Assembly: GCA_937978655.1 (NCBI GenBank)
Contig: CALJUX010000023.1
Location: 1 to 64,000, forward strand
From: an uncultured Chromatiaceae bacterium
GTDB taxonomy: Bacteria; Pseudomonadota; Gammaproteobacteria; Enterobacterales; Alteromonadaceae
Direction: 5' to 3'
DNA: 64,000 nt
How positions within the stretch are numbered: position 1 is the first letter of the stretch; each line of letters starts with the position of its first letter. A model generated the notes under the pieces. The model was not told the DNA's origin. It saw only the letters and a list, made by a program, of their open reading frames with translations, and ran no database searches. The translations under genes were made by a program, and so were the position numbers. Of the stretch, positions 1-9,899 are shown piece after piece.

Positions 1-44
1 CACCGAGATCTACACTCTTTCCCTACACGACGCTCTTCCGATCT
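1..44 (+). other. Illumina P5/TruSeq adapter remnant
   Basis: The first 44 bases match the 3' part of the Illumina P5/TruSeq universal adapter and end in GCTCTTCCGATCT. This is sequencing-library DNA left on the contig end, not genome. In-frame reading from the rodZ remnant passes through it without a stop, so an automatic caller would add false N-terminal residues. The opposite strand gives the known artefact tail IGRASCRERV. Confidence 0.98.
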
Positions 45-625
45 CGGTCGATGTTGCGCCGGCTGACATCCACAGCACTGAAGTTAAGCCGCCCCTGCCG
101 ACGGTGGCACCGCAGCAACAAGTTGCAGTGACACAGGCGGACAGCAGTGCCGCGGTATCCCAGGACCGCGAGCTGCAAGCCGAAGTCACTCCGTTGCCAC
201 AGGCGCAGACAGAAACCACGCCGTTGCCACAGGCGCAGATGACGTCTCCTGCGGTCATTGAGGCTGCAGAGCCACCGCCTGCTGCAACGCCAGTACCGGA
301 CAGCCCGCAGCTCACCGGGAATCCGGTGCCGGATACGCCAGAAGACACATTGCCTGCCACTGCGACGGAATCTGCCGCACCGGTCAGCCTGCAGTTACAA
401 TTCAGTGCGCAGTGCTGGGTGGCGATCACCGACGCCACGGGGCAGCGCCTGGCGTACAGCATGCAAAACAGCGGACAGACCTTAACTGTGACAGGCACAG
501 CACCGCTTCGGGTCACTTTAGGAGATCCTGCTGCGGTCAGTGCGACTGTGCAGGGCAATGTCATTGATTTAACAGGCTATAAGCAAGGCCAGGTCGCGCG
601 CCTGACCATAACCGGATCCGAATAA
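45..625 (+). CDS. rodZ: RodZ, cytoskeleton protein, C-terminal part (5' truncated)
   Basis: RodZ is an inner-membrane protein that links the MreB cytoskeleton to the cell-wall elongation machinery. Only the periplasmic part is present: a Pro/Gln/Thr-rich linker (to about position 390), then the DUF4115 C-terminal domain, recognisable by [13 protein letters not shown] and [11 protein letters not shown]. The helix-turn-helix and transmembrane helix are missing because the contig begins here, at the adapter. The true reading frame enters at about base 47; the GTG at 104 is internal. The stop is one base before ispG, the usual rodZ-ispG coupling in gammaproteobacteria. Confidence 0.93.
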
Positions 626-626
626 G

Positions 627-1739
627 ATGTACGCAGAAAATCCTATTATCCGCCGTGTTGCCAGACAAATTCGTGTCGGCACTGTGTTGATTGGCGGTGA
701 CGCCCCGATTGCAGTGCAGTCGATGACCAACACCCGCACTACTGATGTGGCAGCGACCGTTGCGCAAATCCAGGCTATCGCCGCTGCCGGTGCTGATTTA
801 GTCCGGGTCTCAGTCCCGACGATGGAGGCTGCCGAAGCGTTTAAACTGATCAAGCAACAATCACCGATCCCGCTGGTGGCCGATATCCATTTCGACTACC
901 GCATTGCATTGCAGGTCGCTGAGTATGGCGCAGACTGCCTGCGGATTAACCCTGGCAATATAGGCCGGGAAGATCGGATCCGTGCCGTAGTCGACGCTGC
1001 CCGTTTTCACAACATTCCGATCCGGATTGGGGTGAACGGCGGCTCGCTTGAAGCGGATATCCAGGAAAAATACGGTGAACCAAACCCGGCGGCCTTAGTC
1101 GAATCGGCGATGCGCCATGTTGATATTCTGGACCGGCTGAATTTTGATCAGTTTAAAGTCAGCGTCAAAGCTTCGGATGTGTTTCTGGCAGTGGGCGCTT
1201 ACCGTTTGCTGGCGAAACAAATTGAGCAACCATTGCATCTGGGCATCACGGAAGCCGGTGGCGCCCGTGCCGGTGCGGTGAAATCTGCCATCGGTCTTGG
1301 CATGTTACTGGCTGAAGGGATTGGCGATACCTTGCGGATTTCACTGGCTGCTGATCCGGTGGAAGAAGTGAAAGTTGGTTTTGACATTCTGAAGTCGCTG
1401 CGGATCCGTTCGCGGGGGATCAACTTCATCGCCTGTCCGAGTTGTTCCCGCCAGGAATTTGATGTGATCAAAACGATGAACGAGCTGGAACAACGGCTGG
1501 AAGATGTGGTCGACCCGCTGACCGTATCTGTGATAGGGTGCGTGGTCAATGGCCCGGGAGAAGCGCTGATCTCCGATCTTGGTGTTGCCGGCGCGAGCAA
1601 AAAAAGCGGTTTTTATCTCAAAGGCGAGCGGCAGAAATTGCGCATCGACAATGAATCTGTCGCCGAACAGCTGGAGCAACAGGTGCGGATGTACCTGGCA
1701 GCACAGAAACAGCTGATCGATGTGAAAAACGTAGAATAA
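627..1739 (+). CDS. ispG: 4-hydroxy-3-methylbut-2-en-1-yl diphosphate synthase (flavodoxin)
   Basis: IspG (GcpE) carries out the penultimate step of the MEP isoprenoid pathway: reductive ring opening of MEcPP to HMBPP in the cytoplasm, using a [4Fe-4S] cluster. The 370-residue length is standard. The cluster ligands are visible as Cys270 and Cys273 in [11 protein letters not shown], Cys305 in GCVVNGPGE, and Glu312. The N-terminal TIM-barrel part contains [11 protein letters not shown]. It starts at ATG one base after the rodZ stop, which suggests translational coupling. The next pathway enzyme, IspH, is at 51526 in the same window. Confidence 0.98.
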   Translation: MYAENPIIRRVARQIRVGTVLIGGDAPIAVQSMTNTRTTDVAATVAQIQAIAAAGADLVRVSVPTMEAAEAFKLIKQQSPIPLVADIHFDYRIALQVAEYGADCLRINPGNIGREDRIRAVVDAARFHNIPIRIGVNGGSLEADIQEKYGEPNPAALVESAMRHVDILDRLNFDQFKVSVKASDVFLAVGAYRLLAKQIEQPLHLGITEAGGARAGAVKSAIGLGMLLAEGIGDTLRISLAADPVEEVKVGFDILKSLRIRSRGINFIACPSCSRQEFDVIKTMNELEQRLEDVVDPLTVSVIGCVVNGPGEALISDLGVAGASKKSGFYLKGERQKLRIDNESVAEQLEQQVRMYLAAQKQLIDVKNVE

Positions 1740-1762
1740 TTTTAAGATATTCAGGTATTTAA

Positions 1763-3034
1763 GTGTCTAAAGAAATTCAAGCTATCCGCGGAATGAACGA
1801 TTGTCTGCCGCAGGATACCCCGGTGTGGCAATATGTTGAGCAGATGATCCGTCAGACGGTCAACAGTTACGGTTACGATGAGATCCGCTTTCCGATCGTG
1901 GAAATGACCGAGCTGTTCAAGCGCTCTATTGGCGAAGTCACCGACATCGTCGAAAAAGAAATGTACACCTTCGCCGATCGTAATGGCGACAGCCTGACTC
2001 TGAGACCGGAAGGCACCGCTTGTTGTGTGCGCGCCGGTATTCAGAACGGCTTGTTATATAATCAGGAACAACGGCTGTGGTATATGGGGCCGATGTTCCG
2101 TCACGAACGGCCACAAAAAGGCCGTTACCGCCAGTTCCACCAGTTTGGTCTGGAAGTTTTTGGTATGCAGGGCCCGGATATCGATGCGGAAGTGATTCTG
2201 CTTTCAGCCCGGTTATGGCAGCAGTTAGGCCTTACTCCTTATGTGCGGCTCGAGCTGAACTCGCTGGGTTCAAACGAAGCCCGCGCGGCCTACCGCGACA
2301 AGCTGGTGGCCTACCTGGAACAACATAAAGACTTGCTGGATGAAGACAGCCAACGCCGGTTGTACAGCAACCCGCTGCGGGTGCTGGACAGCAAAAACCC
2401 GGCGATGTCGGATATGTTGGCCAAAGCGCCGCAGCTGCTTGATCACCTCGATGAAGAATCAACACAGCATTTTGCTGGTTTACAGGCGCGCTTAAAGGCG
2501 GCTGGGATTGAATTTACCATCAATCCGCGGCTGGTGCGTGGTCTGGATTATTACAACAAAACCGTGTTTGAATGGGTCACCACCAACTTAGGCTCACAAG
2601 GCACCGTCTGTGCCGGCGGCCGTTACGACGGTCTGGTCGAGCAGCTGGGTGGTAAAGCCACGCCAGCGGTCGGATTTGGTCTGGGACTGGAGCGGCTGGT
2701 GTTGTTACTGCAAAGCCTGCCGTTGTTGCCAGCCATCAGCAATGCAGCCGATCTGTATCTGATGCCACTGAGTGAGGCTGCGGAACTTGCCGCAGTTTCT
2801 GTTGCCGAACAGCTGCGTTTGGCCTTACCGGGCAAGCGCGTCATGCTGCATTGTGGCGGTGGTAATCTGAAGAAACAATTAAAACGCGCGGATAAATCCG
2901 GAGCGGCCATTGGCCTGTTGCTTGGCGACAGTGAGCTGGCCGCCGGGCAGGTCACTGTCAAATGGTTACGCGCAGAACAGCCTCAACAAACCGTCCAGAT
3001 TGCAGATCTGGCCGCAGTACTGGCCCAGATTTAA
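1763..3034 (+). CDS. hisS: Histidine--tRNA ligase
   Basis: HisRS is the cytoplasmic class II synthetase that charges tRNA-His. Visible landmarks are the motif 2 region [19 protein letters not shown], the histidine-binding stretch [13 protein letters not shown], and motif 3 [14 protein letters not shown]-terminal anticodon-binding domain follows. The length (423 residues) is standard. The start is GTG at 1763, giving [13 protein letters not shown], which matches the family N-terminus. It lies 23 bases after ispG and 11 bases before yfgM, in the conserved operon. Confidence 0.98.
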   Translation: MSKEIQAIRGMNDCLPQDTPVWQYVEQMIRQTVNSYGYDEIRFPIVEMTELFKRSIGEVTDIVEKEMYTFADRNGDSLTLRPEGTACCVRAGIQNGLLYNQEQRLWYMGPMFRHERPQKGRYRQFHQFGLEVFGMQGPDIDAEVILLSARLWQQLGLTPYVRLELNSLGSNEARAAYRDKLVAYLEQHKDLLDEDSQRRLYSNPLRVLDSKNPAMSDMLAKAPQLLDHLDEESTQHFAGLQARLKAAGIEFTINPRLVRGLDYYNKTVFEWVTTNLGSQGTVCAGGRYDGLVEQLGGKATPAVGFGLGLERLVLLLQSLPLLPAISNAADLYLMPLSEAAELAAVSVAEQLRLALPGKRVMLHCGGGNLKKQLKRADKSGAAIGLLLGDSELAAGQVTVKWLRAEQPQQTVQIADLAAVLAQI

Positions 3035-3045
3035 CGGAGTCCCTG

Positions 3046-3684
3046 ATGGAAATTTACAACACCGAAGAACAACAAGTCGAAGCGATTAAACGTTTTTTCC
3101 GCGAGCACGGCCTGTCAATGGCAGCCGGGATCCTGATCGGCCTCGGCGGTTTATATGGTTTTCGCGAGTATCAAGCCGCTCAATTAGAAGCCCAGGAAGC
3201 ACAGTCGGCAGCCTACGCCGCGCTGGTGGATAAAGCCGCTGCCGAAGGCACGGATAAAAAAGCCTGGCTGACCGATGCACAAAAATTTATCGCCGAGCAT
3301 AAAGACTCCAGCTACAGCCACCTGACTGCGCTGATGGCGGCAAAAGAAGCGGTTGTACTCAAAGATTACGCTACCGCAGAACAACAACTTGAGGCCGTCG
3401 CCAAAGGCAGCAAGGTTCCGGAAGTGATTGCCGTTGCGCAGTTACGGCTGGCACGGGTGCAGGCGGAGCAGGCCAAATATAAAGAAGCGCTGGCGACTTT
3501 AGGTGCCACGATGCCGGCTGCATTCGCCGCGCAGCAAAACGAACTGAAAGGGGATGTTTTGCTGAAAACTGGTGATGAAGCGGCAGCGTTGTCTGCATAC
3601 AAGGCTGCGCAGGCCGGTGCTGAAGCCGGTAAAAACCCGTTACTGGATGTCAAATTGAACGAACTGGCCCACGTTGCCGGCTAA
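3046..3684 (+). CDS. yfgM: YfgM, ancillary SecYEG translocon / periplasmic chaperone-network protein
   Basis: YfgM is a bitopic inner-membrane protein whose periplasmic TPR-like domain associates with SecYEG and PpiD. The sequence begins MEIYNTEEQQVEAIKRFF, has one transmembrane helix at about residues 20-37 (MAAGILIGLGGLYGF), and then an Ala/Gln-rich helical repeat region of the TPR_21 type. I chose the ATG at 3046 (212 residues) because it has GGAG upstream and the conserved N-terminus; the frame is open further upstream, into hisS. It sits between hisS and bamB, as in E. coli. Confidence 0.95.
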   Translation: MEIYNTEEQQVEAIKRFFREHGLSMAAGILIGLGGLYGFREYQAAQLEAQEAQSAAYAALVDKAAAEGTDKKAWLTDAQKFIAEHKDSSYSHLTALMAAKEAVVLKDYATAEQQLEAVAKGSKVPEVIAVAQLRLARVQAEQAKYKEALATLGATMPAAFAAQQNELKGDVLLKTGDEAAALSAYKAAQAGAEAGKNPLLDVKLNELAHVAG

Positions 3685-3693
3685 GAGGTTGCT

Positions 3694-4893
3694 GTGAAGT
3701 TATCTATGCGCACTGTACTGGCGCCGGCCTTGCTGGCTTTGGTACTGGCGGGTTGCTCGTCAAAGGATGAAGAAGAACTGATACTGCCGGAGATCGACAA
3801 CAAAGTTGAACCGGAATATGTCTGGAGCAGTTCAGTTGGCGATGGGATTGAACATTACGACTCGAAGATCAAGCCAGCTGTGTTCGGTGACAAAGTGTTT
3901 GTTGCCAGTCGCAAAGGCGAAATTGTGGCGTTTAATCTGCAAAACGGCGATAAGCTGTGGAGTTATGATTTACGCGACAGAGCCGACGGGCCTTTGTTTG
4001 GCAGCCTCAGTCACTGGTGGAACGAACGCAACGCACTGTTATCCGGCGGCGTTGCCGTGGGTTTTGACAAAGTGTTGGTGGGTACCGAAGACGGTGATGT
4101 GCTGGCGCTGAACCCGGAGACTGGCGAGAAGATCTGGCAAGTCAAGGTGAAAGGTGAAGTGCTGGCGGCGCCGGTGGCGGGCGAGGGCCTGATCCTGGTC
4201 AATACCGGCGGTGGCCGTATTTTTGCGCTGCAGCCTGACACCGGTGAACAACGCTGGATGCGCGAGTCGGAAAATGCATTGTTGACGCTGCGCGGCATCT
4301 CTGAAGTTGCGACTGCGGCTGGCGGTGTGGTGTACGGCACCGGCAATGGCAAAGTCGGGGTGCTGATCTCTGAACAAGGCGCTCCGGCCTGGGAAGAAGC
4401 GGTGGCTGTGGCGAAAGGCTCCACCGATCTGGCGCGGATCATCGACGTAGATGCGACACCGATTGTGCAAAATGGTACAATTTACGCCATTGCCTATAAT
4501 GGCCAGCTGGTTGCGATGGAATTACGCAGCGGCCGGGTGTTGTGGAAGCGCGATTACGCCAGTTTCCGTGACATGCAGATCTTTGACAATGTACTTTATC
4601 TGGTTGATTCAAACGGTAAATTATATGCGGTTGATACCCGTAATGGTATGGAGATCTGGTCACAGCAGACGCTTAATAAACATTTTGTCACCGGTCCTGC
4701 TGTCTACAAAAATTACCTTGTCGTCGGCGACAACGCGGGCAACCTGCATTGGTTCAGCCGGGACAAAGGCGAATATCTGGCGCGGCACGAGTTTGACAGT
4801 TCAGGTTTTTACACCGAAGCTGTCAGCACTTCAGAGTATTTAATTCTGCAGACGCGCAACGGGGAAATCGACGTATTGCGTACGGCAGACTAA
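3694..4893 (+). CDS. bamB: BamB, outer-membrane protein assembly lipoprotein
   Basis: BamB is an outer-membrane lipoprotein of the BAM complex, which inserts beta-barrel proteins. It has a lipoprotein signal with lipobox LAGC (residues 18-21) followed by an eight-bladed PQQ-type propeller. The blades show as repeats such as KVFVASRKGEIVAFNLQNGDK and GEKIWQVKVKGEV-like segments. The 399-residue length is usual. The GTG start at 3694 has GAGG upstream and is nine bases after yfgM. A strong terminator follows, so this ends the rodZ-ispG-hisS-yfgM-bamB transcription unit. Confidence 0.96.
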   Translation: MKLSMRTVLAPALLALVLAGCSSKDEEELILPEIDNKVEPEYVWSSSVGDGIEHYDSKIKPAVFGDKVFVASRKGEIVAFNLQNGDKLWSYDLRDRADGPLFGSLSHWWNERNALLSGGVAVGFDKVLVGTEDGDVLALNPETGEKIWQVKVKGEVLAAPVAGEGLILVNTGGGRIFALQPDTGEQRWMRESENALLTLRGISEVATAAGGVVYGTGNGKVGVLISEQGAPAWEEAVAVAKGSTDLARIIDVDATPIVQNGTIYAIAYNGQLVAMELRSGRVLWKRDYASFRDMQIFDNVLYLVDSNGKLYAVDTRNGMEIWSQQTLNKHFVTGPAVYKNYLVVGDNAGNLHWFSRDKGEYLARHEFDSSGFYTEAVSTSEYLILQTRNGEIDVLRTAD

Positions 4894-4916
4894 CGGCTGC
4901 ACTGCGAGTTTCTCCA

Positions 4917-4947
4917 AAGCAGGCCTGTTCACAGGCCTGTTTTTTTT
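4917..4947 (+). terminator. Rho-independent terminator after bamB
   Basis: An eight-base stem CAGGCCTG (4920-4927), loop TTCA, and second arm CAGGCCTG (4932-4939) are followed by eight T residues. It separates the rodZ-bamB unit from der, so der should have its own promoter in 4948-5161. Confidence 0.9.
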
Positions 4948-5161
4948 ATGACCAGGGATGGTGATGACGTCGCGGGCGCAGTGGCGCTGGCGTGAGTCTT
5001 GCGGCGTAGCCACTGGTACATCAACGATGTCCTGCGGCCGCGCCGATCTGGCATAAGTCCGCTGCGGCTTGGCCAAAACATAGTACATCGCCTTTGTCTG
5101 GCGGTGATCAGATTGCAGAAGCTGACCCTACAGGTGTGTGTCAGCTCAGTTGAGGTGAAAC

Positions 5162-6643
5162 ATGTTACCGGTAGTTGCCCTTGTTGGCCGTCCAAATGTC
5201 GGAAAATCCACATTATTTAACCGTCTGACCCGAACCCGCGACGCGCTGGTTGCAGATTTCCCGGGCCTGACGCGTGACCGCAAATATGGCTCCGTTGATT
5301 ATGAAGGTCTGGAGTTTATTGTGGTCGATACCGGTGGGATCGATGGCAGTGAAGAAGGTATCGAGCTGGAAATGGCCGAACAATCGCTCAAAGCCATCGA
5401 CGAAGCCGATGTGGTGTTGTTTCTGGTCGACGCGCGCGCAGGCGCGACAGTCGCAGATGAAGCCATCGCCAATCACATCCGGCGCGTCAATAAAACCGTG
5501 TTTCTGGTCGCCAACAAAACCGATGGTCTGGATGCCGACACGGCTATTGCTGACTTTTACAGCTTAGGCATTGGTGAAGTTTATCCGATTGCTGCGGCGC
5601 ATGGCCGTGGTGTTACCGCGTTGTTACAGCAGGCGCTGGTGCCTTTGCTGACCGAGCAACAAGTGCAGCGGCTGGCCGCTTTTGAAGCTGGTGAAGACCT
5701 GGACGCCATCGACGAAGACGCCGAACAGGAACAGCGTGACAAGCATATCAAGCTGGCGATTGTCGGCCGGCCAAACGTCGGCAAATCAACACTGACCAAC
5801 CGGATCCTCGGTGAAGAGCGGGTCATTGTTTATGATATGCCGGGCACCACCCGCGACGCGATTTATATCCCGATGCAACGTGGCGAGCGTGAATACACGT
5901 TGATCGATACGGCCGGGGTGCGCCGGCGTGGCCGCATCGACGATGTGGTCGAGAAATTCTCGGTGATCAAAACCCTGCAGGCCATTGAAGATGCCAACGT
6001 GGTGATCCTGGTGCTGGATGCGCGTCTGGGTATTTCTGAACAGGATTTGAGCATCCTTGGTTTTGTGCTCAATGCTGGCCGTTCGCTGGTGATTGCGGTG
6101 AACAAATGGGATGGCCTGGACGATGGTATTAAAGATGAAGTGAAGCGCGAACTTGACCGCCGCCTTGGTTTTATCGATTTCGCCCGGTTGCATTTTATCT
6201 CGGCATTGCATGGTTCAGGTGTCGGTAACTTATTTGAATCGGTTGAAGAAGCCTTTGATTCAGCGACGCGTCGGGTCAATACTGCGTTACTGACCAAGAT
6301 CATGAATATGGCGCAGGAAGACCATCAGCCGCCGCTGGTAAAAGGTCGTCGGGTGAAGCTGAAATACGCCCATGCCGGTGGTTATAACCCGCCGCTGATT
6401 GTGATCCATGGTACGCAAGTAGAAGACCTGCCGGATTCGTATAAACGCTATCTGATGAACTATTTCCGCAAGTCGTTGCAGCTGATGGGCACGCCGGTGC
6501 GGGTGGAATTCCGCGGCACGGAAAACCCGTATGCGGAAAAACGCAATACGCTGACGCCAAACCAGCAATATAAACGCGACCGGTTAATCAAAGCCAAAGC
6601 CAATTTGGTCAACAAGAAAAAAGTCGGACATAACCAAGGTTAA
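5162..6643 (+). CDS. der: Der (EngA), double-GTPase ribosome assembly factor
   Basis: Der is an essential cytoplasmic GTPase needed for 50S ribosomal subunit maturation. Its hallmark, two tandem G domains, is clear: Walker [10 protein letters not shown] at residues 9-17 and again at 202-210, each with DTGG/DTAG and NKxD motifs (NKTD, NKWD). An acidic linker ([14 protein letters not shown]) separates the domains, and a KH-like domain with a basic tail (KKKVGHNQG) ends the 493-residue protein. The start has a good Shine-Dalgarno, GAGGTG. Position after bamB is conserved. Confidence 0.98.
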   Translation: MLPVVALVGRPNVGKSTLFNRLTRTRDALVADFPGLTRDRKYGSVDYEGLEFIVVDTGGIDGSEEGIELEMAEQSLKAIDEADVVLFLVDARAGATVADEAIANHIRRVNKTVFLVANKTDGLDADTAIADFYSLGIGEVYPIAAAHGRGVTALLQQALVPLLTEQQVQRLAAFEAGEDLDAIDEDAEQEQRDKHIKLAIVGRPNVGKSTLTNRILGEERVIVYDMPGTTRDAIYIPMQRGEREYTLIDTAGVRRRGRIDDVVEKFSVIKTLQAIEDANVVILVLDARLGISEQDLSILGFVLNAGRSLVIAVNKWDGLDDGIKDEVKRELDRRLGFIDFARLHFISALHGSGVGNLFESVEEAFDSATRRVNTALLTKIMNMAQEDHQPPLVKGRRVKLKYAHAGGYNPPLIVIHGTQVEDLPDSYKRYLMNYFRKSLQLMGTPVRVEFRGTENPYAEKRNTLTPNQQYKRDRLIKAKANLVNKKKVGHNQG

Positions 6644-6663
6644 CCGATACATTTCGTACGTTA

Positions 6664-6690
6664 GAAAAGCCGGCTTTACGCCGGCTTTTC
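6664..6690. terminator. Bidirectional terminator between der and the sensor kinase gene
   Basis: A ten-base stem GAAAAGCCGG (6664-6673) and CCGGCTTTTC (6681-6690) with a seven-base loop is T-rich at both exits. It can end der on the plus strand and the convergent kinase gene on the minus strand; it overlaps the last codons of the kinase gene. Confidence 0.85.
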
Positions 6691-7980
6691 TATTGTGGCC
6701 GCCGGCAGCGGCAGCCGGATAACAAAGCTGGCACCCGCCGGTGCTGTGGTTTCCAGACTGATGTGCGCCTGATGCCAGTCCAGTACTTTGCGCACAATCG
6801 CCAGGCCAAGACCAAATTGGGGCTTAATGCTGGACTGCGTTTCCAGCCGGACAAAGGGCAGAAAAATCCGTTCGGCGTCCGCCGCAGCAATGCCGGCGCC
6901 GTCATCACGAATTCTGATAAAAAGCTGTTGCTGATCCTGCCACAGCTGCAATTCAATGTTGCTGTGAGCGTAGCGGCAGGCATTCTGTAACAGATTCAGC
7001 AAGACCCGATACAGCCAGTGCGCATGACCACAGACTTGCTGCAGCGGTGGCGCCATCAGCTGGATCTGCAGCTGACGGCTGCTGGCCAGTGGCCCACAGC
7101 TTTGTATCGCCTGCTGACACAGTTGGGTCAAATCGATTGGCGTCAGCACCCAATGCTGATGTTGCCGATCGAGACTGGCGTATTCGAGAAAGGCATTCAC
7201 CATTGCTTCCATCCGGTCGACATCCTGTTCCAGTCGTTGCAGATACAGGTTTTTTTGCGCCGGATCTGATACTTCCAGCGCGGCATCCAGGCCAAAGCGG
7301 AAGCAGGCGATCGGTGTGCGCAGGTCATGTGACAGGCTGGAGGCCAGCAGACGATTGTCAGCCAGCAGCTGTGCAATCTGCTGCGCCATCTGGTTAAAAC
7401 TTTGCTCAAGCGAACTGATATAGGTCCAGCGGCTGGGTGGCAAACGGGCCTGTAAATCGCCGGCTCCAAATTTACCGGCGGTCTGGCTCAGCAACCACAA
7501 GCGCCGCGCCAGTGGCGTCAGCCACAACAACATGATCAGACTCAGGCCGCCATACAATGCCAGCGTCAGCCACAAATCTTCCGGTCGGTGGCCCGGCTCA
7601 GGTGGCAGTTCCAGTTGCAGCAACCAGGCCGGATGCGCCGGCAGCGCCTTCAGATACGACGTGCCTTCAGCACCGGCCAGTGGCAGGCCGCCATGTGCCG
7701 ACAATTGCTGTTCCAGCTCTGCCGGCAGCGCCAGACTTTCGCGCGGCACCAGCTGTAAAGTCAGCTGCCAGTGCTGCTGCTGGCTATGGATGTAGCCGCT
7801 GAGCCCGGCTGGCGATTGTTGATTGGCTTGCTGGCTGATGGTGTCAAACAAGGTGCTGTATAGCTGCAATTGCTGCGACGGGGCGTGATTATCGGTGTTT
7901 GCCAGCTGGTCCAGGACGGCCCCGAGTAAAAATAATGCACACAGTGCAGACAACAGCAGGCTCAGAGACAGTTTCAGCAT
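6676..7980 (-). CDS. Two-component sensor histidine kinase (RstB-like)
   Basis: This 434-residue inner-membrane kinase has TM1 at about residues 3-26, a periplasmic sensor region of about 110 residues, TM2 at about 136-156, a HAMP linker, a HisKA domain with phospho-acceptor His218 in SLSHDLRTP, and a HATPase_c domain with N box NLLQNACRYAH, G1 box DDGAGI and G2 box FGLGLAI. It is four bases downstream of the response-regulator gene and is the last gene of the MipA/DUF3019/regulator operon. The partner is surely the adjacent OmpR-type regulator. The stimulus is unknown. The RstB comparison rests on overall architecture and the partner's sequence, so I give no gene symbol. Confidence 0.93.
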   Translation of the reverse strand: MLKLSLSLLLSALCALFLLGAVLDQLANTDNHAPSQQLQLYSTLFDTISQQANQQSPAGLSGYIHSQQQHWQLTLQLVPRESLALPAELEQQLSAHGGLPLAGAEGTSYLKALPAHPAWLLQLELPPEPGHRPEDLWLTLALYGGLSLIMLLWLTPLARRLWLLSQTAGKFGAGDLQARLPPSRWTYISSLEQSFNQMAQQIAQLLADNRLLASSLSHDLRTPIACFRFGLDAALEVSDPAQKNLYLQRLEQDVDRMEAMVNAFLEYASLDRQHQHWVLTPIDLTQLCQQAIQSCGPLASSRQLQIQLMAPPLQQVCGHAHWLYRVLLNLLQNACRYAHSNIELQLWQDQQQLFIRIRDDGAGIAAADAERIFLPFVRLETQSSIKPQFGLGLAIVRKVLDWHQAHISLETTAPAGASFVIRLPLPAATIEKPA

Positions 7981-7984
7981 TGGC

Positions 7985-8677
7985 TTACCAGTGATCGGCG
8001 ACGAACAGATAGCCCTGGCCCCACACGGTTTTGATCCGTTTGGGTTCCTTGGCGTCGTCGCCCAGTTTTTTCCGCAGTACGGACACCATCACGTCAAAGC
8101 GTCGGTCCAGACCATCATGCTCGCGGCCTTTGAGCGCCTGAAACACCTGATCACGGCTACAGACCTGTCCGGCACGGCTGGCCAGAAACCACAACAGACC
8201 GAATTCGGCACTGGTCAGACTGATGTCATGCTGCTCCAGCCGGACCCGCCGCGAGCTGGCACAGATGCTGAGCGCGCCGAAGACCAGCTGCTGTGGACTG
8301 GATGCCTCGGCTGGCTGGCGCAAGGCGGCCTGAATACGGGCGAGCAGGATCCGTGGCCGGACCGGTTTCACCAGATAATCGTTGGCACCAACGCCCAGCC
8401 CAATCACTTCATCAACTTCTTCACCCTGCGCAGTCAGCATCAGGATGGGTACCTGACTTTCACGCCGGATCTGCCGGCATAAATCCAGCCCGTTCATGCC
8501 CGGTAACATCAGATCCAGCAGGATTAGATCAACTTGCTGCCGGCGCAGCAGCGTGATGACAGTGTCACCGCGATGTTCCAGCAACACCTGATAGCCTTTT
8601 TGTTGCAAAAACGCCTGCACCCAGCTGGCCAGCGACAGGTCGTCTTCAACCAATAAAATAGTGCCGTAATCCGCCAT
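7985..8677 (-). CDS. OmpR-family response regulator (RstA-like)
   Basis: This 230-residue regulator has a receiver domain with acidic pocket EDD (residues 11-13), phospho-acceptor Asp55 in LLDLMLPG, and Lys104 in LVKPVRP. A Trans_reg_C winged helix follows, with FDVMVSVLRKKLGDD and VWGQGYLF near the end. It is transcribed just ahead of its kinase. The upstream genes in the same direction (DUF3019 and MipA proteins) probably belong to its operon and may be its targets; that is inference from layout. Confidence 0.93.
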   Translation of the reverse strand: MADYGTILLVEDDLSLASWVQAFLQQKGYQVLLEHRGDTVITLLRRQQVDLILLDLMLPGMNGLDLCRQIRRESQVPILMLTAQGEEVDEVIGLGVGANDYLVKPVRPRILLARIQAALRQPAEASSPQQLVFGALSICASSRRVRLEQHDISLTSAEFGLLWFLASRAGQVCSRDQVFQALKGREHDGLDRRFDVMVSVLRKKLGDDAKEPKRIKTVWGQGYLFVADHW

Positions 8678-8686
8678 ATTAAACTC

Positions 8687-9097
8687 CTAGAATAAACGCC
8701 AGTGCCGCTTGGTTTTTGAGGCGGTATGGACCCATTTCACTTCGATCCTGCTTTGCGCCACGACCTGTTGCTGTTGCCACAATTGCACGGAACTGGCCTG
8801 TGCTCCGGCAAATTCGAAGACGTAACTGCCTGCTTGCTGTTGGTGCCAGCAATGCAACTCGGCGTCATCCAGTTTCAGACACAGATCCAGCGGCTGGGCG
8901 CTGTGCCATTGCGCTGTGACTTTGCTGTAACAGGCGCGGCCCTGTTGCAGGCTGATGCATTTATCCGGCGTGACTTTGAGCATGACTGCGGGTGTTTCAG
9001 CAGGGGGCGTCGCAGCGGCGGCTGCAGGCGTGACCAACAGCGTGGCCAGTAAGATGGTCAGGATCAACCCGCAGCTGTGCACGGATTTAAAAGACAT
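8687..9097 (-). CDS. DUF3019 family secreted protein
   Basis: A 136-residue protein with a Sec signal peptide (hydrophobic stretch about residues 10-28, ending AAAA). The mature part has the DUF3019 look: KVTPDKCISLQQGRACY, then VTAQW, LCL and LHCW, with four or five cysteines that suggest disulfides in the periplasm. No biochemical function is known to me. It overlaps the MipA-like gene by 11 bases and lies nine bases before the response-regulator gene, so all four genes look co-transcribed. DUF3019 proteins commonly accompany MipA/two-component clusters in Alteromonadales. Confidence 0.82.
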   Translation of the reverse strand: MSFKSVHSCGLILTILLATLLVTPAAAAATPPAETPAVMLKVTPDKCISLQQGRACYSKVTAQWHSAQPLDLCLKLDDAELHCWHQQQAGSYVFEFAGAQASSVQLWQQQQVVAQSRIEVKWVHTASKTKRHWRLF

Positions 9098-9899
9098 AAC
9101 GCACCATTAATACCGCCAGTTCTTCATGCTGCGCAGTGACCACAGGGCTGTCGAGGTACTGATGACTGAACAGGTTCACACCCAGATTGGCATCCAATAA
9201 CCAACGCTCTGCCAGCGGATAAATCGCCGACACGCCAAGGTGGGTTTTAACCCCGGCCCCTGCCTGATAGTAGGGGCGGGCCGGGCCTGTCTCATCGCTG
9301 TGAATGCCGTAATAATAATTGACGGTTTTGGCGGACTCATATGTCAGCGCGGCGTTAAAATACAGGTCCAGATTGCGCCACGGCAGGAAATAGCTGTAGC
9401 TGACCCGGCTGATAACGCCGTGGTGGGCGGCCTGATCCATGCCGGATTCAACACTGAGCTGGTGGCGCTCTGCCTGATACTGGTAGCGCAGGCCGACGAC
9501 GGAGTCGGCATTTCTGATGCGCAGACCCGTCAGTTCGGGGGTCGCATCGCTGGTTCTGTTGTCTGGCAACCAGACATTATAATTGTTCGCCAGCACGTCC
9601 CAGCTGTGGTTATCCTGCTGATAGAACTGGTAGCCCACGGCAGCGCCGTAGATAGCGGCACCATTGCGATGGATCGGCGTTTCAATAAAAAAGTTATGAA
9701 ACTTCACATCACCGGTCAGCACTATTAATACGGCACTGTTAAAGTTTTTTTCCAGGCCGGGCACCAGCGCCTGCTGATACCCTTTGCCAACGCCGAGATA
9801 AAAGGTACTTTCCACATCATCCAGCCAGCTGGCGGCACTGGCAGTGGTGGCAGAACAAAGACCACTGAGCAGCAGTGGCCAATAAGGCAGTTTTATCAT
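9087..9899 (-). CDS. MipA/OmpV family outer-membrane protein
   Basis: MipA/OmpV proteins are outer-membrane beta-barrels; MipA of E. coli scaffolds murein enzymes and other members are porin-like. I place the start at 9899 (MIKLPYWPLLLSG), which gives a clean signal peptide ending TASA and a 270-residue protein; an upstream in-frame ATG at 9935 adds 12 residues. The body alternates aromatic-rich strands and polar turns (YLGVGKGYQQA, GAAVGYQFYQQ) and ends in an aromatic residue (VRYVF), as barrel proteins do. It is the first gene of the cluster with DUF3019 and the two-component pair. Confidence 0.85.
   Translation of the reverse strand: MIKLPYWPLLLSGLCSATTASAASWLDDVESTFYLGVGKGYQQALVPGLEKNFNSAVLIVLTGDVKFHNFFIETPIHRNGAAIYGAAVGYQFYQQDNHSWDVLANNYNVWLPDNRTSDATPELTGLRIRNADSVVGLRYQYQAERHQLSVESGMDQAAHHGVISRVSYSYFLPWRNLDLYFNAALTYESAKTVNYYYGIHSDETGPARPYYQAGAGVKTHLGVSAIYPLAERWLLDANLGVNLFSHQYLDSPVVTAQHEELAVLMVRYVF

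Noticed and set aside
10..564. 184-codon minus-strand frame ending in GRASCRERV
   Set aside because: It is antisense to rodZ and its last residues are the translated adapter, a known contamination artefact.
4840..5213. Two minus-strand frames between bamB and der
   Set aside because: Both run through the bamB terminator hairpin and show no domain; 4948-5161 is treated as the der promoter region.
7895..8482. 195-codon plus-strand frame
   Set aside because: It is antisense to the kinase and regulator genes, which have complete domains; no ribosome site.
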